Below are positions 1 through 6,862 of a DNA stretch of 11,001 nt, in pieces. The DNA lies in contig JBFKAV010000122.1 of NCBI GenBank assembly GCA_041621405.1, positions 1 to 11,001 of the forward strand, given 5' to 3'. Under the pieces are notes generated by a model, which was given only the letters and a program-made list of their open reading frames with translations, did not search any database and was not told where the DNA came from. The stretch's first letter is position 1. The number at the start of each line of letters is the position of its first letter. The position numbers and the translations under genes are program-made. Origin of the DNA: JBFKAV01 sp041621405. GTDB taxonomy: Bacteria; Pseudomonadota; Alphaproteobacteria; Rhodobacterales; Rhodobacteraceae.

Positions 1-224
1 CCCGAGGCGAGCCGCACCGCCTCGCCCAGACCCAGGCGGCCGAGGTTCGGCATCCTGAGCGGCCCGGTCCGGCCCTCCCCGGCCCGGCCGGCGGCGCAGG
101 CCGCGGCGATGTGCCCGAGCGTGTTGGCGCCGGTATCCGGCACCTCGCCGTTGAAGAAGTTCCCCGCATCCGGCGCGCCGCCGGCGCCCGCGGAATCGAG
201 CACGACCAGGAAGGCGCGCGGCAT
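1..224 (-). CDS. deoB: Phosphopentomutase, N-terminal part (cut by window edge)
   Basis: Only the first 74 residues are present; the gene runs off the left edge. DeoB interconverts (deoxy)ribose-1-phosphate and (deoxy)ribose-5-phosphate in the cytoplasm, using two Mn ions in an alkaline-phosphatase-like core. The N-terminus reads MPRAFLVVLDSAGAGGAPDA, the family's opening beta strand with the metal-binding Asp at residue 10. It is followed by DTGANTLGHIA at about residues 30-40, which is characteristic of DeoB. The start ATG (224-222) shares one base with the deoA stop in a TGATG arrangement and has only a weak purine-rich stretch upstream, so translation is probably coupled to deoA. As the last visible gene of the cdd-deoA-deoB operon, it would process the sugar phosphate made by DeoA. 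Identity is secure despite truncation. Confidence 0.93.
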   Translation of the reverse strand, partial: MPRAFLVVLDSAGAGGAPDAGNFFNGEVPDTGANTLGHIAAACAAGRAGEGRTGPLRMPNLGRLGLGEAVRLAS

Positions 225-1531
225 CAGCCCAGTCTCTTGTGGATCAGCGGCCGTTCCTTGGCCTCCTCGCCGATGGTGAAGGCTTGCAGGAGCGCCCGCG
301 CCGCTTCCTCGGCAGCGTCCTCGCTGGCGGCATGGATCCGCGCGAGCGGCAGGTCGGGCGAGACCTCCTCGCCCACCGCGGCGATCTCGGAGAGCCCGAC
401 CGAGGGGTTGACCCGGTCGGTCTCCTTCCGCCGCCCGCCGCCCAGGCCCACGATCACCTCGCCCACCGCGCGGGTGTCGATCGCGGTTACGACGCCCTCG
501 TCGGGGGCCGGCACCTCCATCACCACCGGCGCCGAGGGCAGCCGGTCGGGCCAGCGCTCGACGAAGTCGACCGGCCCGCCCAGGGCCGCCACCATCTCGC
601 CGAAGGTCTCGGCGGCCTGGCCGTTCTCCAGCGCCTCGGCGATGCGGCCGGCGCCGTCCTCGGCGTCCGCCGCGATCCCGCCCAGCGCCAGCGCCTCGCC
701 GCCGAGCGCAACGGTGAGGTCCCAGAGCCGCGTCGTCACCGCGGTGCCGGTCAGCGTCTCCATCACCTCGATCACCTCGAGCGCGTTGCCGGCCGCGGCG
801 ATCAAGGGCTCGTCCATGTCGGTGATCAGGGCCCGGGTCATGCAGCCCGCGCCCTGCGCGGTGGAGACCAGCGCCTCGGCCAAGGCCTCGGCCTCCTCCA
901 TCGAGGCGAGGAAGGCGCCGGAGCCGACCTTGACATCGAGCACCAGGGCCTCGAGCCCGGCGGCGAGCTTCTTCGACAGGATCGAGGCGGTGATCAGGTC
1001 GATACTCTCCACCGTCCCGGTCACGTCGCGGATCGCGTAGAGCCGCTTGTCAGCCGGGGCGATGTCGGCCGAGGCGCCGACGATGACGCAGCCGATCTCG
1101 CCGGTGAGCCGCTGCAGCCGCTCGACGGTCACCTGCGTGGTGTAGCCGGGGATCGCCTCGAGCTTGTCGAGCGTACCGCCGGTGTGGCCGAGGCCGCGCC
1201 CGGAGATCATCGGCACGTAGGCGCCGCAGGCGGCGAGCGCCGGGGCGAGGACCAGCGAGACGCAATCGCCGACGCCGCCGGTCGAATGCTTGTCGAGGAC
1301 CGGGCCGGGCAGGTCCCAGTCGAGGATGCTGCCGCTGTCGCGCATGCCCTTGGTCAGCGCCACCCGGCCCGCCTCGCCGAGGCCCTTGAGGCAGACTGCC
1401 ATGGCGAAGGCGCCGCCCTGGGCGTCGGTCACGTCGCCCGAGGCGAGGCCCGCCGCGAACGCGGCGAGTTCGCCTGCCGAGGGGCGCTCGCCGCGGCGCA
1501 GGCGGGCGATGATGCCGCGGGCGTCCATCAT
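224..1531 (-). CDS. deoA: Thymidine phosphorylase
   Basis: Phosphorolysis of thymidine (and deoxyuridine) to the base and deoxyribose-1-phosphate; cytoplasmic and homodimeric in the family. Numbered from the second Met, the phosphate-binding loop KHSTGGVGD lies at 80-88. The thymidine/pyrimidine-nucleoside phosphorylase signature SGRGLGHTGGTLDKLE lies at 109-124. YAIRDVTGTVESIDL with the following SILSKK carries the conserved Arg, Ser and Lys that hold the pyrimidine base. Length is 435 aa (434 from the second Met), normal for DeoA. The start is an ATGATG: the first ATG (1531-1529) overlaps the cdd stop by four bases, the second (1528-1526) by one. A GGAG lies 5 nt before the first and 8 nt before the second, so either may be used. 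It sits between cdd and deoB in one operon. The reading frame is open well past this start toward cdd, but that stretch lacks family homology. Confidence 0.96.
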   Translation of the reverse strand: MMDARGIIARLRRGERPSAGELAAFAAGLASGDVTDAQGGAFAMAVCLKGLGEAGRVALTKGMRDSGSILDWDLPGPVLDKHSTGGVGDCVSLVLAPALAACGAYVPMISGRGLGHTGGTLDKLEAIPGYTTQVTVERLQRLTGEIGCVIVGASADIAPADKRLYAIRDVTGTVESIDLITASILSKKLAAGLEALVLDVKVGSGAFLASMEEAEALAEALVSTAQGAGCMTRALITDMDEPLIAAAGNALEVIEVMETLTGTAVTTRLWDLTVALGGEALALGGIAADAEDGAGRIAEALENGQAAETFGEMVAALGGPVDFVERWPDRLPSAPVVMEVPAPDEGVVTAIDTRAVGEVIVGLGGGRRKETDRVNPSVGLSEIAAVGEEVSPDLPLARIHAASEDAAEEAARALLQAFTIGEEAKERPLIHKRLG

Positions 1532-1920
1532 TCGCGCTCCAGGTAGGAGGAGACGAAGGCGCCGGGCAGAAGCTCGCCCAGCGGACGGGTCAGGATCTCT
1601 CCCGCCAGCGTGGCCATGGTGACGGACACCTCGCCCTTGCCGAATTCCGCGAGCTTCTGCCGGCAGCCGCCGCAGGGCGGCACCGGAGAGGGCGCATCGG
1701 CGATCACCGCGACCTCGGCGATCTCGGTGTCGCCGCCCGCGACCATCGCCGCGATCGCGCCGGCCTCGGCGCAGGTGCCTTCGGGATAGGCCGCGTTCTC
1801 GACGTTGACGCCAGTGTAGACCCGACCCGAGGCGGCACGGATCGCTGCACCGACCTTGAAGCGGGAATAGGGAGCGTAGGCGCGCTCGCGGATCTTCCGG
1901 GCTTCGTCGAGGAGCGTCAT
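1528..1920 (-). CDS. cdd: Cytidine deaminase
   Basis: Hydrolytic deamination of cytidine and deoxycytidine to uridine and deoxyuridine. At 130 aa it matches the short homotetrameric class. The zinc site is visible as CAE at 50-52 (Cys ligand and catalytic Glu) and PCGGC at 82-86 (two more Cys ligands). Substrate-binding residues fall in FKVGAAI (21-27) and NVENAAYPEG (39-48). Most tetrameric enzymes read CAER at the active site; here it is CAEA, so the Arg that normally tempers the charge of the zinc thiolates is absent. The ATG at 1920-1918 is chosen because a GGAGG lies 8 nt upstream and the protein starts at the usual MTLLDEAR-type N-terminus; the frame stays open for 30 more codons with no family similarity. 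First gene of the operon, so its promoter should lie in 1921-2000. Confidence 0.95.
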   Translation of the reverse strand: MTLLDEARKIRERAYAPYSRFKVGAAIRAASGRVYTGVNVENAAYPEGTCAEAGAIAAMVAGGDTEIAEVAVIADAPSPVPPCGGCRQKLAEFGKGEVSVTMATLAGEILTRPLGELLPGAFVSSYLERE

Positions 1921-1942
1921 CGGCCAGGCCTCCGTTTCGGGG

Positions 1943-1971
1943 ACTGTCGCGCCTCGGCGGCGACGTTGCAA
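1943..1971 (-). promoter_or_regulatory. Weak candidate promoter for the cdd-deoA-deoB operon
   Basis: On the minus strand a TTGCAA (1971-1966) resembling a -35 box is followed, after 17 nt, by GACAGT (1948-1943), which keeps only the A and final T of a -10 box. It lies 23-51 nt upstream of the cdd start, a sensible place for the operon promoter. The match is poor and the assignment is an inference from position and spacing. No deoR/cytR-type operator was recognised. Confidence 0.22.
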
Positions 1972-1990
1972 GGGGCGGAGAACGGGTGTT

Positions 1991-2060
1991 GGGGGGCGCC
2001 CGCCCCCCAAACCCCCCGGCTTCGGGGGGCCGTCTGCCCCCCGGAGGCACCCCCCGAGTG
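1991..2060. repeat. GC-rich multi-hairpin intergenic element
   Basis: A run of C and G blocks forms at least two clean stem-loops. GGGGGGC (1991-1997) pairs with GCCCCCC (2002-2008). CCCCCCG (2012-2018) pairs with CGGGGGG (2023-2029) around a GCTT loop. A further GCCCCCCGGAGGCACCCCCC stretch follows at about 2036-2055 and could pair with the upstream G blocks in alternative folds. A purine-rich, less GC tail (about 2056-2082) follows. Such C/G-block elements ending in an AT-containing tail are, from memory, common between genes in Rhodobacteraceae, so this may be a dispersed repeat rather than a site specific to these genes. It lies between two divergent genes, so an intrinsic terminator for either is unlikely. 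Confidence 0.6.
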
Positions 2061-2230
2061 AATTTGGGAAACGGGGAAGGGATCAGGCAGGATGGTCGAG
2101 AGGCGGCCGCGGTCGCCGGTGGGTCCGCAGCGGGGCTCCGGGGTCTACCGGCGCGGATTTCGGCCATTGCGTCTTCCCCTTCGGCAAGGGCAGACTGGAC
2201 ACGGGTGCGCGCGAGCGCTCGGACCTGGCA

Positions 2231-2248
2231 GGGCGCGCCTGCGCGCCC
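2231..2248. repeat. Perfect inverted repeat upstream of maeB
   Basis: GGGCGCGC (2231-2238) is followed after two bases by its exact reverse complement GCGCGCCC (2241-2248). As RNA it would fold as a 7-bp stem with a 4-nt loop. It lies 68 nt before the maeB start and just upstream of a possible -35 TTGCAG (2257-2262), so it could be an operator or a cruciform. No T-run follows, arguing against a terminator. Confidence 0.45.
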
Positions 2249-2256
2249 GCGTGGTC

Positions 2257-2295
2257 TTGCAGACGCCCGCAAGGAAGAATAGTTCAACGTTAAAC
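2257..2295 (+). promoter_or_regulatory. Candidate maeB promoter with two tandem GTTNAAC heptamers
   Basis: TTGCAG (2257-2262) is a fair -35 box; 17 nt later the sequence reads TAGTTC (2280-2285), a poor -10. Overlapping this point are GTTCAAC (2282-2288) and GTTAAAC (2289-2295), abutting and each a palindrome around its central base. This is the most AT-rich patch between cdd and maeB, so it stands out. The layout (boxes, paired palindromes, then the GGGAGGA ribosome site at 2302-2308) suggests a promoter with an overlapping operator. The regulator is unknown and the call is inference. Confidence 0.35.
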
Positions 2296-2315
2296 CATTC
2301 CGGGAGGACAGCGCC

Positions 2316-4595
2316 GTGGACGACAGCAGGCAGGACAGCGCCCGCCAGGCCGCGCTCGACTATCACGAGTTCCCGAAGCCCGGGAAACTCGAGGTCCGCG
2401 CGACCAAGCCCCTGGCCAACGGCCGCGACCTTTCCCGCGCCTATTCGCCCGGCGTCGCCGAAGCCTGCCTCGAGATCAAGGCCGACCCCGCTGCCGCCGC
2501 CCGGTTCACCGCCCGCGGCAACCAGGTCGCCGTGGTCTCGAACGGCACCGCGGTGCTCGGCCTCGGCAACATCGGCGCGCTCGCCTCGAAGCCGGTGATG
2601 GAGGGCAAGGCGGTGCTGTTCAAGAAGTTCGCCAACATCGACTGTTTCGACATCGAGCTCGCCGAGACCGACCCCGAGAAGCTGGCCGAGATCGTCTGCG
2701 CGCTCGAGCCCTCGTTCGGCGCGATCAACCTCGAGGACATCAAGGCGCCGGACTGCTTCACGGTCGAGCGGATCTGCCGCGAGCGGATGAAGATCCCGGT
2801 CTTCCACGACGACCAGCACGGCACCGCGATCGTCGTCGGCGCGGCGGCGACCAACGCGCTGAAGGTTGCGAAGAAGTCCTTCGCCAAGATCAAGGTCGTC
2901 TCCACCGGCGGCGGCGCGGCCGGGATCGCCTGCCTCAACATGCTCCTGAAGCTCGGAGTCAGGCGCGAGAACGTCTTCCTCTGCGACCTCGCGGGCCTCG
3001 TCCACGAGGGCCGCAGGGAGGAGATGACGCCGCAGAAGGCCGAGTTCGCGCAACCCGGCGGCGCACGCCAGCTCGCCGACGTCATCAAGGGCGCCGACCT
3101 CTTCCTCGGCCTTTCCGGGCCCGGCGTGCTGACCGCCGCGATGGTGAAGAAGATGGCCAAGCGCCCGATCATCTTCGCCCTCGCCAACCCGGTCCCCGAG
3201 ATCATGCCCGACGAGGCCCGTAGCGCCGCGCCCGACGCGATCATCGCCACCGGCCGCTCGGACTACCCGAACCAGGTCAACAACGTCCTCTGCTTTCCCT
3301 TCATCTTCCGCGGCGCGCTCGACGTCGGCGCCACGACGATCAACGACGAGATGAAGCTCGCCTGCATCGAGGGCATCGCCTCGCTGGCCCGCGCCACCAC
3401 CTCGGCCGAGGCCGCCGCCGCCTATCGCGGCGAGACGCTGACCTTCGGCCCCGACTACCTGATCCCGAAGCCCTTTGATCCCCGGATCATCGGCGTCGTC
3501 GCCTCGGCCGTCGCCAAGGCGGCAATGGACTCCGGCGTCGCCACCCGACCGATCGAGGATCTCTTCGCCTACAAGCAGAAGCTCGACGGCTCGGTGTTCC
3601 GCTCCGCGCTGATCATGCGGCCGGTGTTCGAGGCCGCCCGCGCCGCCAGCCGTCGCATCATCTTTTCCGAGGGCGAGGACGAGCGCGTGCTCCGCGCCGC
3701 CAACGCGATGCTGGAGGAGACCACCGACAAGCCGATCCTGATCGGCCGCCCAGACGTCGTCGCGATGCGCTGCGAGCGTGCCGGACTCCCGATCCGGCCG
3801 GGGGTGGAATTCGACCTGGTCAACCCCGAGAACGACCCCCGTTACCGCGACTACTGGGGCAGCTACCACGAGCTGATGCAGCGCCGCGGCGTGACGCCGG
3901 ACATCGCCCGTGCCGTCCTGCGCACCAACACGACCGCGATCGCCGCCATCGCGGTCCACCGCGGCGAGGCCGACTGCCTGATCTGTGGCACCTTCGGCCA
4001 CTTCTACTGGCACCTCATCTACGTGCGCGAGGTCCTCGCCCGCGGCGGCCTGCATCCGCAGGGCGCTCTGTCCCTGATGATCCAGGAGGACGGACCCTTG
4101 TTCGTGGCCGATACCCATGTGCACGCGGTGCCCACGCCCGAGCAGATCGCCACGACCGCGATTGGCGCCGTCCGCCATGCCCGCCGCTTCGGGGTGACGC
4201 CCAAGGTGGCGCTTTGCTCGCACTCCAACTTCGGTAACCTCGACAGCGACTCCGGGCGCCGGATGCGGGCCGCGATGGAGGTGCTCGAGGCCCGCGAGGT
4301 CGATTTCGCCTTCGAGGGCGAGATGTCCGCCGACGCCGCCCTCGACCCCGAGCTGCGCGACCGGATCTTCCCGGGCTCGCGCCTCGAAGGCCCGGCGAAC
4401 ATCCTGGTCTTCGCCTATACCGATGCCGCGAACGCGGTCCGCAACATCCTGAAGATGAGGGCGAACGGGCTCGAGGTCGGGCCGATCCTGATGGGCATGG
4501 GCAACACGGCCCATATCGTCACGCCCTCGATCACCGCGCGCGGCCTGCTCAACATGTCGGCCATCGCCGGGACGCCGGTGTCGCACTACGAATGA
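2316..4595 (+). CDS. maeB: NADP-dependent malic enzyme with phosphotransacetylase-like domain
   Basis: Oxidative decarboxylation of malate to pyruvate with NADP, supplying NADPH and pyruvate. At 759 aa it has the usual length of the two-domain bacterial MaeB type. The malic domain (about 15-430) shows RAYSPGVAE with the proton-donor Tyr at 43, the Lys of SKPVMEGKAVLFKK at 98, the HDDQHGT metal/substrate motif at 164-170, the nucleotide loop TGGGAAGIA at 197-205 and ANPVPEI at 290-296. From about 446 (RIIFSEGEDERVLRA) to the end lies a phosphotransacetylase-like domain. In this family it is generally regulatory, sensing acetyl-CoA, rather than catalytic; SHSNFG (635-640) stands where active Pta enzymes carry their catalytic loop. 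The GTG start at 2316 has GGGAGGA 7 nt upstream and gives the expected N-terminus. It runs alone, followed by a 270-nt gap before prpE. Confidence 0.96.
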   Translation: MDDSRQDSARQAALDYHEFPKPGKLEVRATKPLANGRDLSRAYSPGVAEACLEIKADPAAAARFTARGNQVAVVSNGTAVLGLGNIGALASKPVMEGKAVLFKKFANIDCFDIELAETDPEKLAEIVCALEPSFGAINLEDIKAPDCFTVERICRERMKIPVFHDDQHGTAIVVGAAATNALKVAKKSFAKIKVVSTGGGAAGIACLNMLLKLGVRRENVFLCDLAGLVHEGRREEMTPQKAEFAQPGGARQLADVIKGADLFLGLSGPGVLTAAMVKKMAKRPIIFALANPVPEIMPDEARSAAPDAIIATGRSDYPNQVNNVLCFPFIFRGALDVGATTINDEMKLACIEGIASLARATTSAEAAAAYRGETLTFGPDYLIPKPFDPRIIGVVASAVAKAAMDSGVATRPIEDLFAYKQKLDGSVFRSALIMRPVFEAARAASRRIIFSEGEDERVLRAANAMLEETTDKPILIGRPDVVAMRCERAGLPIRPGVEFDLVNPENDPRYRDYWGSYHELMQRRGVTPDIARAVLRTNTTAIAAIAVHRGEADCLICGTFGHFYWHLIYVREVLARGGLHPQGALSLMIQEDGPLFVADTHVHAVPTPEQIATTAIGAVRHARRFGVTPKVALCSHSNFGNLDSDSGRRMRAAMEVLEAREVDFAFEGEMSADAALDPELRDRIFPGSRLEGPANILVFAYTDAANAVRNILKMRANGLEVGPILMGMGNTAHIVTPSITARGLLNMSAIAGTPVSHYE

Positions 4596-4865
4596 CGCGC
4601 GGGAGCGAGGGGGCTTTCAACCCCACTGCGGTCACCGGAAGGTGCTTGAAGTCAGGGTGAACTGTGGGCTGGTGCCGGCGAGGCGCTGCGCGCCGGCACC
4701 CCTGCCCGCCGCCCCGAGAAGGCTGGCGCTCGACCGGACGGGCGAGTTCGCCGGCCGGCGGGACGGACGGCGATTGCCGGTGGCGCGCCCGAAACACTCG
4801 CGCAACCTTCTTGTGCGACCGACGCGCGCGACGTAACCAATGACCGTCGAGAAGGAGGGACCGCC
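4596..4865. other. Intergenic region between maeB and prpE
   Basis: These 270 nt hold no credible gene. The notable content is the perfect inverted repeat at 4671-4700. A purine-rich ribosome site GAAGGAGGGA (4851-4860) precedes the prpE ATG. I looked for TTTGCAAA pairs, which I recall as the PccR/ScfR-type sites of propionyl-CoA genes in Rhodobacter, and found none. The gap is long enough for prpE to have its own promoter, but no clear boxes were recognised. Confidence 0.55.
4671..4700 (+). terminator. Perfect 10-bp hairpin downstream of maeB
   Basis: GGTGCCGGCG (4671-4680) and CGCCGGCACC (4691-4700) are exact reverse complements around a 10-nt GC-rich loop that can itself pair further. It lies 75 nt after the maeB stop. 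No T-run follows, so a classical intrinsic terminator is not shown. It may end maeB transcription, stabilise its 3' end, or lie in the prpE leader. The element is clear; its role is inference. Confidence 0.45.
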
Positions 4866-6764
4866 ATGGCCTATGCCGAGATCCACGCCCGCTCGCTCGC
4901 CGATCCCGAAGGCTTCTGGGTGGAGGCGGCCGAGGCCATCGACTGGGTGAAGAAGCCCTCGAAGGCGCTCTTCGCCGAGAACGCGCCGCTCTACGAGTGG
5001 TTTGCAGACGGCATGATCAACGGTTGCTGGAACGCGGTCGACCGCCACGTCGAGGCCGGCCACGGCGACCGCCTGGCCATCATCTACGACAGCCCGGTCA
5101 CCGGCACCAAGCGCGAGATCACCTTCGCCGAGCTCCTGACCCGCGTCGCGAGCCTCGCCGGGGCGCTCGCCGCCAAGGGCGTCGGCAAGGGCGACCGGGT
5201 GGTGATCTACATGCCGATGGTGCCCGAGGCGCTGGAGGCGATGCTGGCATGCGCCCGGCTCGGGGCGATCCACTCGGTGGTGTTCGGCGGCTTCGCGGCG
5301 CACGAACTCGCGGTGCGGATCGACGACGCGCGGCCGAAGGCGATCCTCGCCGCCTCCTGCGGCATCGAGCCCGGCCGCGTGGTGCACTACAAGCCCCTGC
5401 TCGACGCCGCCATCGAGCAGGCGAAGCACAAGCCCGACCTCGTGGTCATGCTCCAGCGCGAAGAGGAGGTAGCCAAGCTCACCCCCGGGCGCGACCACGA
5501 CTGGCACGAGGTCCAGGCCGGCGCAACGCCGGCCCCCTGCACGCCGGTCGAGGGCAATCACCCTGCCTACATCCTCTACACCTCGGGCACCACCGGCCAG
5601 CCCAAGGGCGTGGTGCGCGCCACAGCCGGGCACCTGGTCGCGCTGAACTGGACGATGAAGAACATCTACGGCGTGAACCCCGGCGAGGTGTTCTGGGCTG
5701 CTTCCGACGTCGGCTGGGTCGTCGGCCACAGCTACATCTGCTACGCGCCCCTGGTGCACGGCAACACCACCGTGGTCTTCGAGGGCAAGCCGGTAGGCAC
5801 GCCCGACGCCGGCACCTTCTGGCGGGTGATCTCAGAGCACAAGGTGCGCTCGTTCTTCACAGCCCCCACCGCCTTCCGCGCGATCAAGCGCGACGACCCC
5901 AAGGGCGAGCTGGTCAAGCACTACGACCTCTCCGGGCTCCGCGCCCTCTACCTCGCCGGCGAACGCGCCGACCCCGACACCATCAAGTGGGCCGAGGCCC
6001 AGCTCAAGGTGCCGGTGATCGACCACTGGTGGCAGACCGAGACCGGCTGGGCCATCGCCGCGAACCCGCTCGGGATCGAGGCGCTTGCGGTGAAGATCGG
6101 CTCGCCTTCGGTGGCGATGCCGGGCTACGACGTCCGGATTCTCGACGAGGCCGGCCACGAGGTGGCCCCGGGCACGCTCGGCGCGATCGCGGTGAAGCTG
6201 CCGCTGCCGCCGGGCACGCTGCCGACGCTCTGGAACGCCGAGGAGCGGTTCCGCAAGAGCTACCTCGCCCACTTCCCCGGCTATTACGAGACCGGCGACG
6301 CCGGCTACAAGGACGAGGACGGCTACCTCTTCATCATGGCCCGCACCGACGACGTCATCAACGTTGCCGGGCACCGGCTCTCGACGGGCGCGATGGAGGA
6401 GGTCCTGGCCTCGCATCCCGACGTCGCGGAATGCGCGGTGATCGGGGTGGCCGACGCACTCAAGGGCCAGCTGCCGATGGGATTCCTCTGCCTCAACAAG
6501 GGCTGCGACCGGCCGCAGGACGAGATCGTCACGGAGTCGGTCGCGCTGGTCCGCGACCAGATCGGCCCGGTCGCGGCGTTCAAGCTCGCCACCGTGGTCG
6601 ACCGGCTGCCGAAGACCCGCTCGGGCAAGATCCTGCGCGCGACGATGGCGAAGATCGCCGACGGCGAGGCGTTCAAGATGCCCGCCACCATCGACGACCC
6701 GGCGATCCTCGACGAGATCCGCACGGCGCTGCAGGGGCTGGGTTACCCGCGGGCAGGCACCTGA
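4866..6764 (+). CDS. prpE: Propionyl-CoA synthetase (AMP-forming)
   Basis: Activates propionate with ATP and CoA to propionyl-CoA through a propionyl-AMP intermediate. The adenylation core shows the P-loop-like YTSGTTGQPKG at 238-248, ASDVGWVVGHSY at 279-290, the aromatic WWQTETGW at 388-395, ETGD at 475-478, the hinge-type GRTDDVIN region here reading ARTDDVINVAGHR (492-504), and the C-terminal PKTRSGKILR at 582-591. Lys588 is the catalytic lysine acylated in this family. At 632 aa it has the length of PrpE. The long ICYAPLVHGNTTVVFEGKP and FFTAPTAFRAIKRDDPKGE blocks match PrpE rather than acetyl-CoA synthetase. VRATAGH after motif A replaces the more usual VRD-type. The ATG at 4866 follows a strong GGAGGGA. 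No prpBC genes are nearby, so propionyl-CoA probably goes through methylmalonyl-CoA, as in related Rhodobacteraceae. A convergent sirtuin follows. Confidence 0.94.
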   Translation: MAYAEIHARSLADPEGFWVEAAEAIDWVKKPSKALFAENAPLYEWFADGMINGCWNAVDRHVEAGHGDRLAIIYDSPVTGTKREITFAELLTRVASLAGALAAKGVGKGDRVVIYMPMVPEALEAMLACARLGAIHSVVFGGFAAHELAVRIDDARPKAILAASCGIEPGRVVHYKPLLDAAIEQAKHKPDLVVMLQREEEVAKLTPGRDHDWHEVQAGATPAPCTPVEGNHPAYILYTSGTTGQPKGVVRATAGHLVALNWTMKNIYGVNPGEVFWAASDVGWVVGHSYICYAPLVHGNTTVVFEGKPVGTPDAGTFWRVISEHKVRSFFTAPTAFRAIKRDDPKGELVKHYDLSGLRALYLAGERADPDTIKWAEAQLKVPVIDHWWQTETGWAIAANPLGIEALAVKIGSPSVAMPGYDVRILDEAGHEVAPGTLGAIAVKLPLPPGTLPTLWNAEERFRKSYLAHFPGYYETGDAGYKDEDGYLFIMARTDDVINVAGHRLSTGAMEEVLASHPDVAECAVIGVADALKGQLPMGFLCLNKGCDRPQDEIVTESVALVRDQIGPVAAFKLATVVDRLPKTRSGKILRATMAKIADGEAFKMPATIDDPAILDEIRTALQGLGYPRAGT

Positions 6765-6772
6765 TCCGATTG

Positions 6773-6835
6773 CGCGGCCTTCGGCCGCGAGTCCCTCCTC
6801 TCGCGCCCTCGCTACGCTGCGGGCGCTCGGGCGCG
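6773..6835. terminator. Hairpins between convergent prpE and sirtuin genes
   Basis: Eight bases after the prpE stop, CGCGGCC (6773-6779) and GGCCGCG (6783-6789) form a perfect 7-bp stem with a TTC loop. Further on, CGCGCCC (6802-6808) can pair with GGGCGCG (6829-6835), or its inner part GCGCCC with GGGCGC (6821-6826), so the two folds compete. No T-run follows either stem. The place, between two convergent genes with 98 nt between their stops, fits a two-way terminator; the exact mechanism cannot be read from sequence. Confidence 0.5.
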
Positions 6836-6862
6836 GAGCTCGAGAAACGGCGAAGCCGGGGA

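Larger units (their letters stand above)
1921..2315. other. Divergent intergenic region between cdd and maeB
   Basis: These 395 nt contain no credible gene; the open frames crossing them are arginine/proline-rich GC artefacts. They hold the multi-hairpin element (1991-2060), a second perfect hairpin (2231-2248) and the AT-rich patch before maeB (2276-2300). Both flanking genes point outward, so promoters for both must lie here. Confidence 0.7.

Noticed and set aside
1532..2287. N-terminal extension of deoA reaching to the maeB promoter
   Set aside because: The frame is open but low-complexity Arg/Pro-rich, overlaps all of cdd, and DeoA already has a full-length N-terminus at 1531.
2145..4586. 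Very long open frame antisense to maeB
   Set aside because: It mirrors the maeB codons: low stop density from high GC, composition rich in Arg/Gly/Asp/His, no recognisable domain, while the plus-strand frame is a complete MaeB.
4642..4836. Possible 64-residue plus-strand gene between maeB and prpE
   Set aside because: Arg/Pro/Ala-rich with no ribosome site; it crosses a perfect hairpin and its composition is that of random GC-rich DNA.
4596..4865. PccR/ScfR-type operator for prpE
   Set aside because: No TTTGCAAA pair in the gap; the nearest look-alike is inside the prpE coding region.
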